This document shows positions 47,156 to 55,508 of a DNA stretch of 64,000 nt, piece by piece (position 1 is the stretch's first letter; the number at the start of each line of letters is the position of its first letter). The notes under the pieces are model-generated. The model was not told where the DNA came from. It saw only the letters and a program-made list of their open reading frames with translations, and made no database searches. This DNA comes from Skermania sp. ID1734. Lineage in GTDB: Bacteria; Actinomycetota; Actinomycetes; Mycobacteriales; Mycobacteriaceae. The translations under genes and the position numbers were made by a program. The stretch covers positions 310,001 to 374,000 of the forward strand of contig NZ_VLIY01000002.1 in assembly GCF_007489285.1 (NCBI RefSeq), given 5' to 3'.

Positions 47156-48069
47156 AGATATTTGTCACTGGCGCAACCGGTGCGCTTGGCGGTCACGTAG
47201 TGCCGGCGTTGATAGCCGCGGGGCATGAAGTCACCGCGGTGGCCCGGTCCGCCGAAAAGGCCGGTCGACTCGCCGCCGCGGGAGCATTCCCGTGCGAGGT
47301 GTCGCTGTTCGATGCCGACGCACTCGCCACGGCTTTTGCCGGCCACGACGCGGTACTCAACGTGGCGACCGCGATTCCGTCGACTTGGCGGTTTGCATTC
47401 GCTCGCTCGTGGCGGGACAACGCTCGGATCCGCACCGAAGGCTCGACCGCGGTCGTGGGCGCCGCCATCGCGGCGGGCGTGCCTCGGCTCGTGCAGGAGT
47501 CGATCGCGATGACGTATCCCGACCGCGGGGATCAATGGATCGACGAATCCGTGCCGCCCGACATCTTTCCGATCGTCACCTCCTCTCCCGTCGCCGAGGG
47601 AAATGTGCAGCGCTTCAACGCGTCTGACGGTACTGGCGTGGTGTTGCGGTTCGGGTTGTTTTATGGGCCGGGCTCGGTGCAGTCGCGCCAGATGCTGGCG
47701 TTGGCTCGGCTGCACTTCGGCGTGCTGCTCGGCCGAGCCGACGGGTACTTTTCCTCGATCCATCTCGAGGATGCCGCATCGGCCGTGATCGCCGCGCTCG
47801 ACGCCCCGGCCGGTGTCTACAACGTGGTCGACGATGAGCCACTGACCAAGCGCGACTATGCGGATGCCATTTCGGCTGCGGTGGGCAAGCGGGCGTGGGT
47901 GCGGGCACCGGGTCGACTGTCGCTGCTCGCTGGCGCGAACATGTCGTCGGTCAATCGCTCACTGCGCGTGTCGAATCGCCGCTTCCGCGATGCGACAGGG
48001 TGGGCGCCGCGGTACCGAAGTGTCCGGGAGGGCTGGGCTGCCACTAGGTCGTCTCAACAAGCCCGCTGA
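47152..48069 (+). CDS. NAD-dependent epimerase/dehydratase-like protein (extended SDR)
   Basis: The ATG at 47152 overlaps the P450 stop as ATGA; the product is 305 residues. The Rossmann loop TGATGALGG is at residues 6-14, and the nucleotide-binding and mid-sheet strands are intact. The usual Tyr-x-x-x-Lys is not obvious: the matching region reads TSSPVAEGNVQRF. The protein may therefore be an atypical or NmrA-like member rather than a normal epimerase. It ends the kinase-P450 operon and overlaps the convergent helicase gene by 26 bp. Confidence 0.75.
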   Translation: MKIFVTGATGALGGHVVPALIAAGHEVTAVARSAEKAGRLAAAGAFPCEVSLFDADALATAFAGHDAVLNVATAIPSTWRFAFARSWRDNARIRTEGSTAVVGAAIAAGVPRLVQESIAMTYPDRGDQWIDESVPPDIFPIVTSSPVAEGNVQRFNASDGTGVVLRFGLFYGPGSVQSRQMLALARLHFGVLLGRADGYFSSIHLEDAASAVIAALDAPAGVYNVVDDEPLTKRDYADAISAAVGKRAWVRAPGRLSLLAGANMSSVNRSLRVSNRRFRDATGWAPRYRSVREGWAATRSSQQAR

Positions 48070-50239
48070 GCGCCCGTGGCAACGGCCCTGTGTGCAGGAC
48101 GCCGAGGCGTTGGGTGGCGCGGGTGAGCGCAACGTAGAGTTCGGCCGCGCCGCGTGGACCCTCGGCGAGAATCCGTTCGGGCTCGACCACCAGCACCGCG
48201 TCGAATTCCAGGCCCTTGGTGTGCGAGGCAGGCACCGCACCCGGCACTTCGGGCGGCCCAATTACCACGCTGGTGCCTTCCCGCGCTGATTCGACTTTCA
48301 TGAATTTCTCTACGGCAGTGGGCATTTCCGTATCGGTGACGTGCTTGGACCATGGTTGCACGCCGCAGGAACGCACGGACTCGGGTGGTTCGACACCCGG
48401 CGCGAACTCCGCTAGCAGTGCGGCGGCGACACTCATGATTTCGGCCGGAGTCCGGTAGTTCATCGACAACGATCGGTAGATCCAGCGGCCGGGAACGTAG
48501 GGTTCCAAGATCGCGTCCCACGCTGTCGCGCCCGCTGCTGATCGGCGCTGCGCGAGATCGCCCACCACTGTGAAGGATCGGCTTGGGCAGCGCCGCATCA
48601 GCACCCGCCAGTCCATTTCGGAAAGTTCCTGCGCCTCGTCGACCACGACGTGCCGGTAGGTCCAGTCGCGGTCCGCGGCGGCGCGTTCGGCGAGTTCACG
48701 GGTGTCGCGTTCGACGAAGCGTTCCGCCAGGTCCTCGGCATCCAACAGCTCGTCGGCGAAAAGTCGCAGGCCGTCGTCTTCCATGTGGTCCTTGCGACTG
48801 ACCAGGCTGTCCAGGACGGCCGACGCGTACTCGGTCGCGGCCTGACGTTCGCGCGCAGCGGCATCGTCGACGCGCTTGTCTGTGCCGAGCAGGTCAACAA
48901 GTTCGTCGAGTAGCGGCACGTCCGAAATCGTCCACGCCGCACTGTTCTCGCGGAACAGTGCCCCATCGGCGCCGGCTAAGCGTAACCGCCCGGGCGACGA
49001 AAAAGGTTCGGCCAACACCGTTTCGGGCGTCAAGATCGGCCACAGTGTGTCCAGCGCGGCGGTGAACGCGTCATCGCCAGCAAGCTCTTCAAGCAGACTT
49101 GCCCGCATTTCCTCCCATGCCTCGCGGTCCTGCCGGTTCAGCCAGCCACGGCCGATCCGGCCGATCGCGCGATCGGTGAGGACGTAGGTGACGATCTCGC
49201 GAAACACCGACCGAGCCTCGTTGTGCGGCAGTCCACTGGCGCGTGCCTCATCCCTTGCCCACTCCGCAATGTCGGCGTCGATTCGTAATGCCACACCTGC
49301 GAGCGTGATTGGAATCGGCTGGTCGGGAAGACGTTGGTAGTCAGCCACGGCAGCGGCCAATACGTCCAAGATCTGCAGTGAACCCTTGAGCCCAGCGACT
49401 TCGGGGGCGTCCTCGGCCGTCACATGGAGCCCCGGCAGAAAGTCGCCCGGAGTCATGAACACGACATTGGTCTCGCCGAGTGACGGCAACACATGACTGA
49501 TGTGGTTGATGAACGCCGGATTCGGCCCGACGACGAGCACTCCGTGCCGCTCCATTTGCTCGCGGTGGGTGTAGAGCAGGTACGCAACACGATGCAGCGC
49601 CACCACGGTCTTGCCGGTCCCGGGCCCACCCTCGATCACGAGTACCCCGGAATGATCGAGCCGGATGATTTCGTCCTGTTCGGCCTGAATTGTCGCGACG
49701 ATGTCGCGCATCCCCTCCCCGCGCGGCGCGTTGATCGCGGCGAGCAGCGCTGAATCACCGCGCTCGTCGCTCTCGAAACCGTCCGGACGACCGAGGATCT
49801 CGTCGGTGAAGTCGACCACTTCACGCCCGCGGGTGTGAAACTGACGGCGCCGATGCATATTCTCCGGCCTGACGGCGGTGGCGACATAGAACGGCCGCGC
49901 GGCCGGCGCCCGCCAGTCGAGCAGCAACGGTTCGAACTCGCGCTCCTCGTCGAACAGGCCGATCCGGCCGATGTACAGCCGCTCCCCCGACACAGCGTCC
50001 AAACGTCCGAAACACAGGCAATTGTCAGCGACGTCGAGTCGCCTCGCCTCTTTGGTCAGCGTGCGCACCTCGACGTCGCGGGCCACAAGCGTCTCGCCAT
50101 CTCGCACGCCGTCGGTCCGTCGCAACGCCTCGCCGTACCGACTCTTCACTCGCGCACGCTCCGCGTCGAGTTGCTCGTAAAGCTTGGCGACGTAACTCTG
50201 CTCGGACCGCAATTCGGTTCGGTACACCTGAGTCGACAC
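48044..50239 (-). CDS. helR: HelD/HelR-type helicase-like RNA polymerase protein
   Basis: A GTG at 50239 with GAGG upstream gives 731 residues. The UvrD-like core has Walker A EGGPGTGKTVVALHR (204-211 for GGPGTGKT), VVVDEAQELSEMDW, TVVGDLAQ, and a C-terminal motif ELYVALTRATQRLGVL. An N-terminal coiled coil (VAKLYEQLDAERARVKSRY) and a non-helicase insertion match HelD proteins, which pry RNA polymerase off DNA. The actinobacterial HelR branch displaces rifamycin from RNA polymerase and is induced through a 19-bp RAE element; such an element lies 54 bp upstream. Assignment to HelR rather than generic HelD rests on that element and the host. Confidence 0.8.
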   Translation of the reverse strand: MSTQVYRTELRSEQSYVAKLYEQLDAERARVKSRYGEALRRTDGVRDGETLVARDVEVRTLTKEARRLDVADNCLCFGRLDAVSGERLYIGRIGLFDEEREFEPLLLDWRAPAARPFYVATAVRPENMHRRRQFHTRGREVVDFTDEILGRPDGFESDERGDSALLAAINAPRGEGMRDIVATIQAEQDEIIRLDHSGVLVIEGGPGTGKTVVALHRVAYLLYTHREQMERHGVLVVGPNPAFINHISHVLPSLGETNVVFMTPGDFLPGLHVTAEDAPEVAGLKGSLQILDVLAAAVADYQRLPDQPIPITLAGVALRIDADIAEWARDEARASGLPHNEARSVFREIVTYVLTDRAIGRIGRGWLNRQDREAWEEMRASLLEELAGDDAFTAALDTLWPILTPETVLAEPFSSPGRLRLAGADGALFRENSAAWTISDVPLLDELVDLLGTDKRVDDAAARERQAATEYASAVLDSLVSRKDHMEDDGLRLFADELLDAEDLAERFVERDTRELAERAAADRDWTYRHVVVDEAQELSEMDWRVLMRRCPSRSFTVVGDLAQRRSAAGATAWDAILEPYVPGRWIYRSLSMNYRTPAEIMSVAAALLAEFAPGVEPPESVRSCGVQPWSKHVTDTEMPTAVEKFMKVESAREGTSVVIGPPEVPGAVPASHTKGLEFDAVLVVEPERILAEGPRGAAELYVALTRATQRLGVLHTGPLPRALSGLVETT

Positions 50240-50293
50240 ACACCCTCATTTCCGCAGGATCTCGGACTAGAGCAGCGATTGTGCGCCATGACC

Positions 50294-50312
50294 CGGGTCT
50301 TGCGGCAAGCCC
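50294..50312. promoter_or_regulatory. Rifamycin-associated element (RAE)-like 19-bp inverted repeat
   Basis: GGGTCTTGCGGCAAGCCCC is a 9-1-9 inverted repeat with one mismatch (T at position 4 in place of G). This agrees with the RAE described upstream of rifamycin-inactivating genes and helR in actinobacteria, as I remember it. It is 54 bp upstream of the helR GTG and 41 bp downstream in transcription sense of the cobK stop, so it can control helR alone. Confidence 0.75.
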
Positions 50313-50352
50313 CCGGTCGCGATATATGTTGAAGTGGGAGGAAAGAAGTGCG

Positions 50353-51090
50353 CTAGCGTTCGAGCGCCAGGCCCCGCAACCATGACGCCGCGTCGGCGGC
50401 ACTTTCTGCGACCGGAACATGCTCTGGTACCGGCGGTCGACGAATCATCACGACCGGCAGTCGAAGTTCGCGGGCGGCAACGAGTTTCGCTTCCGTCAGA
50501 GCTCCCCCACTGTTCTTGCTCACCACTGCATCGACGCGATGCGCCTGCATCAACTCGAGTTCGCCGTCAACCGTGAAAGGGCCACGACTCGAAAGCAATT
50601 CGTGCTGAGGGGGCAGCGGGCCATCGGGGGCGTCGATCGACCGGATCAGGAACCAGACGTTGTCCACAGCGGCGAAATTGCCGACGCCCTGTCTGCCGAT
50701 TGTCAGCAGCACCCGCCGAAATCGACGAACAGCCGCCGCGGCCTCCGCAAGCGAGTCGACCTCGATCCAGTCGTCGCCTTCACCTGGTCGCCATTGTGGA
50801 CGGCGTAGCAACAGCAGTGGTCGATCACCGGCCGCGGCAATGATATTCGCCGTAATCCGCTCTGCAAACGGATGTGTGGCATCGACAACCGCGTCGATTG
50901 AGTTGACGCGCAACCAGTCTCGCAAGCCTTCGGTCCCACCGAAGCCGCCGACCCGAACTGCGCCGAGCGGCAGGACCGGATCACGGACACGACCGGCGAG
51001 CGAGGACACGATGTCGAATCCTCGCTCGCCGGAGAGGATCTCGGCTAGCTCACGGCCTTCGCGGGTGCCGCCGAGAATGAGAACCTTCAG
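50353..51090 (-). CDS. cobK: Precorrin-6A reductase CobK with a likely CTG start
   Basis: The frame that includes the Rossmann start KVLILGGTREGRELAEILSGERG has no ATG, GTG or TTG before it. A CTG at 51090 overlaps the stop of the upstream secreted-protein gene as CTGA and gives 245 residues, one off the 244 of M. tuberculosis CobK. The next GTG (51009) would remove the GGTREG loop. Motifs include VVDATHPFAERI and VSKNSGG (the substrate loop). CobK reduces precorrin-6A with NADPH. A normal cobM neighbour is missing. Confidence 0.85.
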   Translation of the reverse strand: MKVLILGGTREGRELAEILSGERGFDIVSSLAGRVRDPVLPLGAVRVGGFGGTEGLRDWLRVNSIDAVVDATHPFAERITANIIAAAGDRPLLLLRRPQWRPGEGDDWIEVDSLAEAAAAVRRFRRVLLTIGRQGVGNFAAVDNVWFLIRSIDAPDGPLPPQHELLSSRGPFTVDGELELMQAHRVDAVVSKNSGGALTEAKLVAARELRLPVVMIRRPPVPEHVPVAESAADAASWLRGLALER

Positions 51091-51683
51091 GGCTGACCGG
51101 TGAAGAAGGCGGTGCCTGCGTCGATCAGTGGCTGCCCACCGGCCACCAACAAGCCGATCACGGCACCGACGGCGGCACCCTCCGGAACAGCCAAGAACAG
51201 CGGGATACCGATCAGGGCACCAATGATCGCACCGATGCCGGCACCGGGTGCGGCCCGCTGCAGTTCGTTGATGAAGCGCTGCTGCGAACTCAGCGGTTGG
51301 TCGACGTTTTTGATCACCCCGCTCGGGATAAGGGTCAGGGTGTGTCCGTCGGTGGAAATGGACGACATCGTTGCCACCGACTTACCGTCGACACCCTTGG
51401 CCACGTTGTGAAACTCGAAAGTCGTCGGAAAGCTCTCGATAACCCGGCCGGAGCCATCAGAAACGGTGATCGCTTTGCCATCGGGCGTCAGCGCGAATGC
51501 ACCGTTGGTGAGAGTTGTCGCGACGGCCCCCGTCTTCGTGAGCGCGGCACGGTAGTCGACGGCGTGATCGGCTCCGCGCACTGCAGGATCGGCCACCGCT
51601 GGCGCCGCATTTGCCGTCCCAGCGGTAACCGCGACAGCTGCGATTGCCATGACAGCTGTAGCGGTCAGTCGTTTCACGTTCAC
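51087..51683 (-). CDS. Secreted protein with a DUF8020-like domain
   Basis: A GTG at 51683, seven bases after AGGA, gives 198 residues. A signal peptide is evident (VKRLTATAVMAIAAVAVTAGTANAAPA). The mature part has a beta-rich domain, DYRAALTKTGAVATTLTNGAFALTPDGKAITVSDGSGRVIESFP, resembling secreted proteins of Nocardia and Rhodococcus, then a C-terminal stretch with glycine-rich hydrophobic segments (APGAGIGAIIGALIGIPLF) that could insert into membranes. It lies where cobM stands in M. tuberculosis and overlaps cobK. No link to cobalamin is suggested by its sequence. Confidence 0.6.
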   Translation of the reverse strand: MNVKRLTATAVMAIAAVAVTAGTANAAPAVADPAVRGADHAVDYRAALTKTGAVATTLTNGAFALTPDGKAITVSDGSGRVIESFPTTFEFHNVAKGVDGKSVATMSSISTDGHTLTLIPSGVIKNVDQPLSSQQRFINELQRAAPGAGIGAIIGALIGIPLFLAVPEGAAVGAVIGLLVAGGQPLIDAGTAFFTGQP

Positions 51684-51771
51684 CCAAGCGTCCTTCCGGA
51701 TATTTAGCGCTGCGAGCAAGATCACAGCAAGGTCTCGAAGACGATAGCGGATGATTACGACGATCCCGCCG

Positions 51772-52974
51772 TCAACGCGGCTTATCCGCAACCCACTGCG
51801 TCACCGGCAACTGCGGGCGCCACGCGGTGAAACCCCCGAGCGCCTCCACCCGCGAAACTTGCAGCTTCCGCAGCGTCCCGCCGTACTCATTCGCCCACGC
51901 GATGACCTGCGACTCCGTCTCGATGGTCACCGCGTTGATCACCAACCGGCCGCCTGGGCGGAGTCTGGTCCAGCACGCGTCGAACAGGCCCGGTTGTGTC
52001 ACTCCGCCGCCGAGGAAGATCACGTCGGGAACTGGTAGGTCATCGAAAGCCGCTGGCGCCGAGCCGTGGATTTCAACTCCGGGCACGCCAAGGGCGAGGG
52101 CGTTGCGCCGGATCCGGTCAGCCCGCTCGGCAGTCCGCTCGAAGATGATCGCGCGACAGCGTGGATGCGTTCGGCACCATTCGATTCCGATGCTTCCGGT
52201 CCCCCCGCCTACGTCCCAGAGCAGTTCACCCGGTGCCGGAGCCAGCGCTGTCAGTGTCAGCGCGCGGACCTCCTGTTTGGTCAATTGGCCGTCGGTTTCG
52301 AAGGCGGCGTCGACAAGACCTGGGATTCGCGTGCGGCGCGGCCTGGTGTCGCCACGACAGATCACCGCAACGATGTTGAGCGGATCACCCGGCGCGTGCG
52401 GCCAAGCCGCTGCCTCGCCGTCGAAACGGCGTTCCAACGGGCCGCCGAGCTGCTCGAGCACATGCAGCGTCGAGCCACCGAAGCCGTTGTCTGCCAGTAG
52501 TTTCGCGACCGCGGTCGGCGTGCTGGCGTCATTGCTGAGCACCAGTAACCGGGCGCCGTCAACCACGTCGGGTAGCAACGTCTGCGCCGGCCGATTGACC
52601 AGAGATACGACAGGGGTATCCGCGAGCGGCCAGCCAAGTCTCGCGCAGGCGAGCGAGGCCGACGACGGTTGCGGCAGCACGCGTAACCGATCGATGCCGA
52701 GCAGACGAGCCAGCGTCACACCAATGCCGTGAAACATCGGGTCGCCGCTCGCGAGCACGCACACCCGCTTGTCGGCGAGATCGTCGAACAACCCCGGCAA
52801 CGCGGGTAGCAGCGGCGAGGGCCACCGCACCCGTTCGGCGCTGCAAGCAGGGATCAAATCCAGCTGACGGCCGGAACCGATCAGCACGTCGGCGTCTGCG
52901 ATCGCCGCCCGGGTTGCGTCGGTGAGACCGGACCAGCCATCCGCCCCGATGCCGACGACGTGGATGGGTATCAC
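51772..52974 (-). CDS. cobL: Precorrin-6Y C5,15-methyltransferase (decarboxylating) CobL
   Basis: A GTG at 52974 overlaps the SDR stop as GTGA and gives 400 residues (M. tuberculosis 390). The N-terminal CbiE-like methylase (VVGIGADGW, VLASGDPMFHGIG, PQPSSASLACARLGW) occupies about 1-205; the C-terminal CbiT-like domain carries the SAM site LLWDVGGGTGSIGIEW and FLGGGV. CobL methylates C-5 and C-15 and removes the acetate carboxyl at C-12. It is translationally coupled to the upstream SDR gene. Confidence 0.94.
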   Translation of the reverse strand: MIPIHVVGIGADGWSGLTDATRAAIADADVLIGSGRQLDLIPACSAERVRWPSPLLPALPGLFDDLADKRVCVLASGDPMFHGIGVTLARLLGIDRLRVLPQPSSASLACARLGWPLADTPVVSLVNRPAQTLLPDVVDGARLLVLSNDASTPTAVAKLLADNGFGGSTLHVLEQLGGPLERRFDGEAAAWPHAPGDPLNIVAVICRGDTRPRRTRIPGLVDAAFETDGQLTKQEVRALTLTALAPAPGELLWDVGGGTGSIGIEWCRTHPRCRAIIFERTAERADRIRRNALALGVPGVEIHGSAPAAFDDLPVPDVIFLGGGVTQPGLFDACWTRLRPGGRLVINAVTIETESQVIAWANEYGGTLRKLQVSRVEALGGFTAWRPQLPVTQWVADKPR

Positions 52975-53732
52975 CGCGGCAGCCTCCGCCAAATCGGCTG
53001 GGGCAGTAGACGCATACCGAAAAACACGGGCCGAAGCAGATTCGGCACCCACACCGGACCAGACCGGCGCCGCAGCCCGTTTACTACGGCGTCGGCAACT
53101 TGGTTGGGAGTGCTCGAAAACGGCGCCGGCTTCATGCCGTCGGTCATGGTGCCGATGACGAACCCGGGCCGGACGAGTAGCAGATGAACGCCGGTGCCAT
53201 GCAACGAATCTGCAAGCCCACACGCGAAGCCGTCGAGACCGGCCTTGGCGGAGCCATAGACATAGTTCGCGCGTCGAACCCGCACTCCAGCAACGGAACT
53301 GAACACGACGATGTGGCCGTCACCCTGAGTGCGCATGAGGGTCGCCAAATCCGTAAGCACGGAGACCTGTGCGACATAGTCGGTCTGGATCACCTGCAGC
53401 GCATGCGCCGACTCCCGCTCCGCCCGCTGCTGGTCGCCCAGTATCCCGAACACCAACACCGCGATTCCGATCGGTCCGTGGTCACGCACCACCGATGCCA
53501 GTACGGTGGCGTGCGAATGGACGTCGTCGGCGTCGAATTCGATCGCGTGGACTGCGGCAGCGCCCGCGGCGTGGAGTCTGTCGCGCTGTGGTTGCAGGTC
53601 GGAACTGTTGCGGGCGGCCAGCACGACCGTTCGTCCTGCAGCGACGCGCTCGGCCACGGCTTGGCCGATCTCACTGCGGCCGCCGAGGATCAGGACGGTT
53701 CCGGGCGCCAACTGCTTGGTTCGCGTTGCCAC
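52971..53732 (-). CDS. Short-chain dehydrogenase (Rv2073c type)
   Basis: The 253-residue protein begins with a Rossmann segment GTVLILGGRSEIGQAVAERVA (GGxSxIG form), followed by DADDVHS, the serine of VFSSVAGVR and the catalytic YVYGSAK (Tyr-x-x-x-Lys). It resembles DprE2-type reductases of mycobacteria, and its place beside cobL is that of Rv2073c. Its stop overlaps the cobL start as GTGA, and it is divergent from the F420-type gene with 31 bp between starts. The substrate is unknown. Confidence 0.85.
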   Translation of the reverse strand: MATRTKQLAPGTVLILGGRSEIGQAVAERVAAGRTVVLAARNSSDLQPQRDRLHAAGAAAVHAIEFDADDVHSHATVLASVVRDHGPIGIAVLVFGILGDQQRAERESAHALQVIQTDYVAQVSVLTDLATLMRTQGDGHIVVFSSVAGVRVRRANYVYGSAKAGLDGFACGLADSLHGTGVHLLLVRPGFVIGTMTDGMKPAPFSSTPNQVADAVVNGLRRRSGPVWVPNLLRPVFFGMRLLPQPIWRRLPR

Positions 53733-53763
53733 GGTGATCAGTGTGCTGGACTACCTTCGACGT

Positions 53764-54168
53764 ATGTCGAGTGACCCCCAACCAATCGTTCTCAGCCAGG
53801 CTGCACTCGAGTTCGTCACCGACCGGCATTTGGCCACGCTGACCACCCTGCGACAGGACGGCACGCCGCATGTGGTGGCGGTCGGTTTTACCTGGGACGC
53901 CGAGAGATGCCGGGTGCGCATCATCACCGACGGTGCCTCGCACAAGGCGCGCAATGTAGAGCGGCACGGTTACGCCGCGGTCAGTCAAGTGGATGGCGTC
54001 CGGTGGATCACGCTGGAAGGACCGGCGCGCGTACTTCGCGACCGCGACTCGGTGCATGACGCCGTGCAGCGCTACGCCGCGCGGTATCGGCAGCCACGTC
54101 ACAATCCGACGCGTGTAGTCATCGAGATCGACGTGCAGCGGGTGATGTGTTCGAGTGTGTTGCGTTAG
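53764..54168 (+). CDS. F420-dependent PPOX-family oxidoreductase (Rv2074 type)
   Basis: The ATG at 53764 (MSSDPQPIVLSQ) gives 134 residues, close to the 137 of M. tuberculosis Rv2074. The split-barrel sequence HLATLTTLRQDGTPHVVAVGFTWD, with SHKARNVERHGYAAVSQVDG, matches F420/FMN-binding PPOX proteins. Rv2074 is an F420-dependent biliverdin reductase, so this homologue may act on bilins or related tetrapyrroles, notable beside cobalamin genes. It is divergent from the SDR. Confidence 0.85.
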   Translation: MSSDPQPIVLSQAALEFVTDRHLATLTTLRQDGTPHVVAVGFTWDAERCRVRIITDGASHKARNVERHGYAAVSQVDGVRWITLEGPARVLRDRDSVHDAVQRYAARYRQPRHNPTRVVIEIDVQRVMCSSVLR

Positions 54169-54227
54169 GTCCGCTTTCCGCTTGGACGACTAAGAGCCAT
54201 TACCAAAGGTTATGTAAAGTCATACCC

Positions 54228-55091
54228 ATGGTTCATCAATCTCCACCGCCCTACGGTGGTCAATTCCCGCCGCCGCCTGGATTTTCGCAACCGCCTCCGG
54301 CGAACTGGACTCCTCCCCCGAACTATCGAAACGGGTTCGGCATTACCGCGCTCGTCCTTGCAATTATTGGTCTCGTCTTTGGGCTCGTTCCGTTGACAGG
54401 ATTCATTGCGCTAATTCTGGGCCTACTCGCAATTCTCTTCGGGGTGCTTGGGTTTGGCAGAGTGAGGCGGGGGATCGCGAGTAATCGCGTAATGAGCGGC
54501 TTCGGTATCGGAATTGGCGCGGTCGCAACCGCACTCGGTGTATGGGGCATGACAATCTTCTTCAACGCGGTAGATGACATCAGTCACGCGTTTGACGATG
54601 TGGGGTCGCCCGCAGCGTCGTTAGCACCATCGGTGGAGGCGGAAGAACATGGACCCGGCAGCCGCGAACGGCCACTTCACATAGGAGATGCTGCGACACT
54701 GCCTGACTGGACCGTAGTCGTAAACAGCGTCAACCGCGACGCCCAGCGCGAGGTTCTAAGCGAGAACCAGTTCAATGATCCACCGAGCTCCGGCTCCGCC
54801 TATGTCATGGCGAATGTGACAACGACGTACAAGGGGCCCAAGACTGGAAACGTTCAATGGGATCTAGATTTCAAGGTTCTCGGATCGGCTGGCAACACGT
54901 TCGACAGTTCCAATCACGGGTGCGGGGTCGTACCAGACGCGCTCGGCAGCAATGGAGAGCTATACCCGGGTGCTAGTGCGACGGGAAACATTTGCGTCGA
55001 AGTGCCACAAGCGCAACTCGACCGCGCACTTTGGGTGATCTCGAAGTCGCTCTCCTTGCACAAGACCGCGGTTTTCGTCACAGTTGGTTAG
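54228..55091 (+). CDS. Membrane protein with DUF4190 and DUF4352-like domains
   Basis: The ATG at 54228 gives 287 residues. Residues 1-38 are Pro-rich (SPPPYGGQFPPPPGFSQPPP), a common actinobacterial juxtamembrane tail. Two or three helices near 40-125 (GFGITALVLAIIGLVFGLVPL and on) match DUF4190. The extracytoplasmic domain (about 150-287) has the beta-sandwich character of DUF4352, with SGSAYVMANVTTTYKG and YPGASATGNICVEVPQAQLDRALWV. Function unknown. The region is more AT-rich than its neighbours. It overlaps the convergent MmcQ gene by 14 bp. Confidence 0.7.
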   Translation: MVHQSPPPYGGQFPPPPGFSQPPPANWTPPPNYRNGFGITALVLAIIGLVFGLVPLTGFIALILGLLAILFGVLGFGRVRRGIASNRVMSGFGIGIGAVATALGVWGMTIFFNAVDDISHAFDDVGSPAASLAPSVEAEEHGPGSRERPLHIGDAATLPDWTVVVNSVNRDAQREVLSENQFNDPPSSGSAYVMANVTTTYKGPKTGNVQWDLDFKVLGSAGNTFDSSNHGCGVVPDALGSNGELYPGASATGNICVEVPQAQLDRALWVISKSLSLHKTAVFVTVG

Positions 55092-55506
55092 CGCGGCTAG
55101 ATCCGCTTTCCAGCCACGCCTTCTGCCGCGTCGGTGAGGCGCGGGACAGCCAGGCATCTTCGATGATCTCGGCGAGCTCTTGCCGGGACAGTTCACCGAT
55201 GCGACTGGCGCGCAGCAGGACTGATGGATGCCCGTTGAAATGCGGCGTCGTGAAAAACGGCGACGAGGGGTCCTGCACCAGCGCCTGCTTGTCCGACTCC
55301 GACGGCACCCAGAAGATGATCACGTCTGTGTAGCGCTCCCCTGTCTCCGGGTCGAATGCGTCCGGGCGCGGAGTGCGGAAGAAGACGAACGACTTTCGAC
55401 CGACCTGGTAGATAGGATTGCCGCTCGGACCCGTCTCTACGGTCACGTGTGGCATCGCCAGGGCTAGCTCGTGGACGTCTTCGACGCGCGCCTTCCTGCG
55501 ACCCAT
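55078..55506 (-). CDS. MmcQ/YjbR family protein
   Basis: An ATG at 55506, two bases after the pepE stop, gives 142 residues; a longer frame runs into pepE. The fold is the CyaY-like MmcQ/YjbR type: EDVHELALAMPHVTVETGPSGNPIYQVGRKSFVFFRTP, a central VIIFWVPSESDKQALVQDPSSPFFTTPHFNGHPSVLL and the final helix ELAEIIEDAWLSRA. Members are small DNA- or ligand-binding proteins of unclear function. It appears translationally linked to pepE. Confidence 0.85.
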   Translation of the reverse strand: MGRRKARVEDVHELALAMPHVTVETGPSGNPIYQVGRKSFVFFRTPRPDAFDPETGERYTDVIIFWVPSESDKQALVQDPSSPFFTTPHFNGHPSVLLRASRIGELSRQELAEIIEDAWLSRASPTRQKAWLESGSSRANQL

Positions 55507-55508
55507 CT

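Noticed and set aside
51009-51011. GTG at 51009 as the cobK start.
   Set aside because: It would remove the first beta strand and the GGTREG loop needed for NADPH binding.
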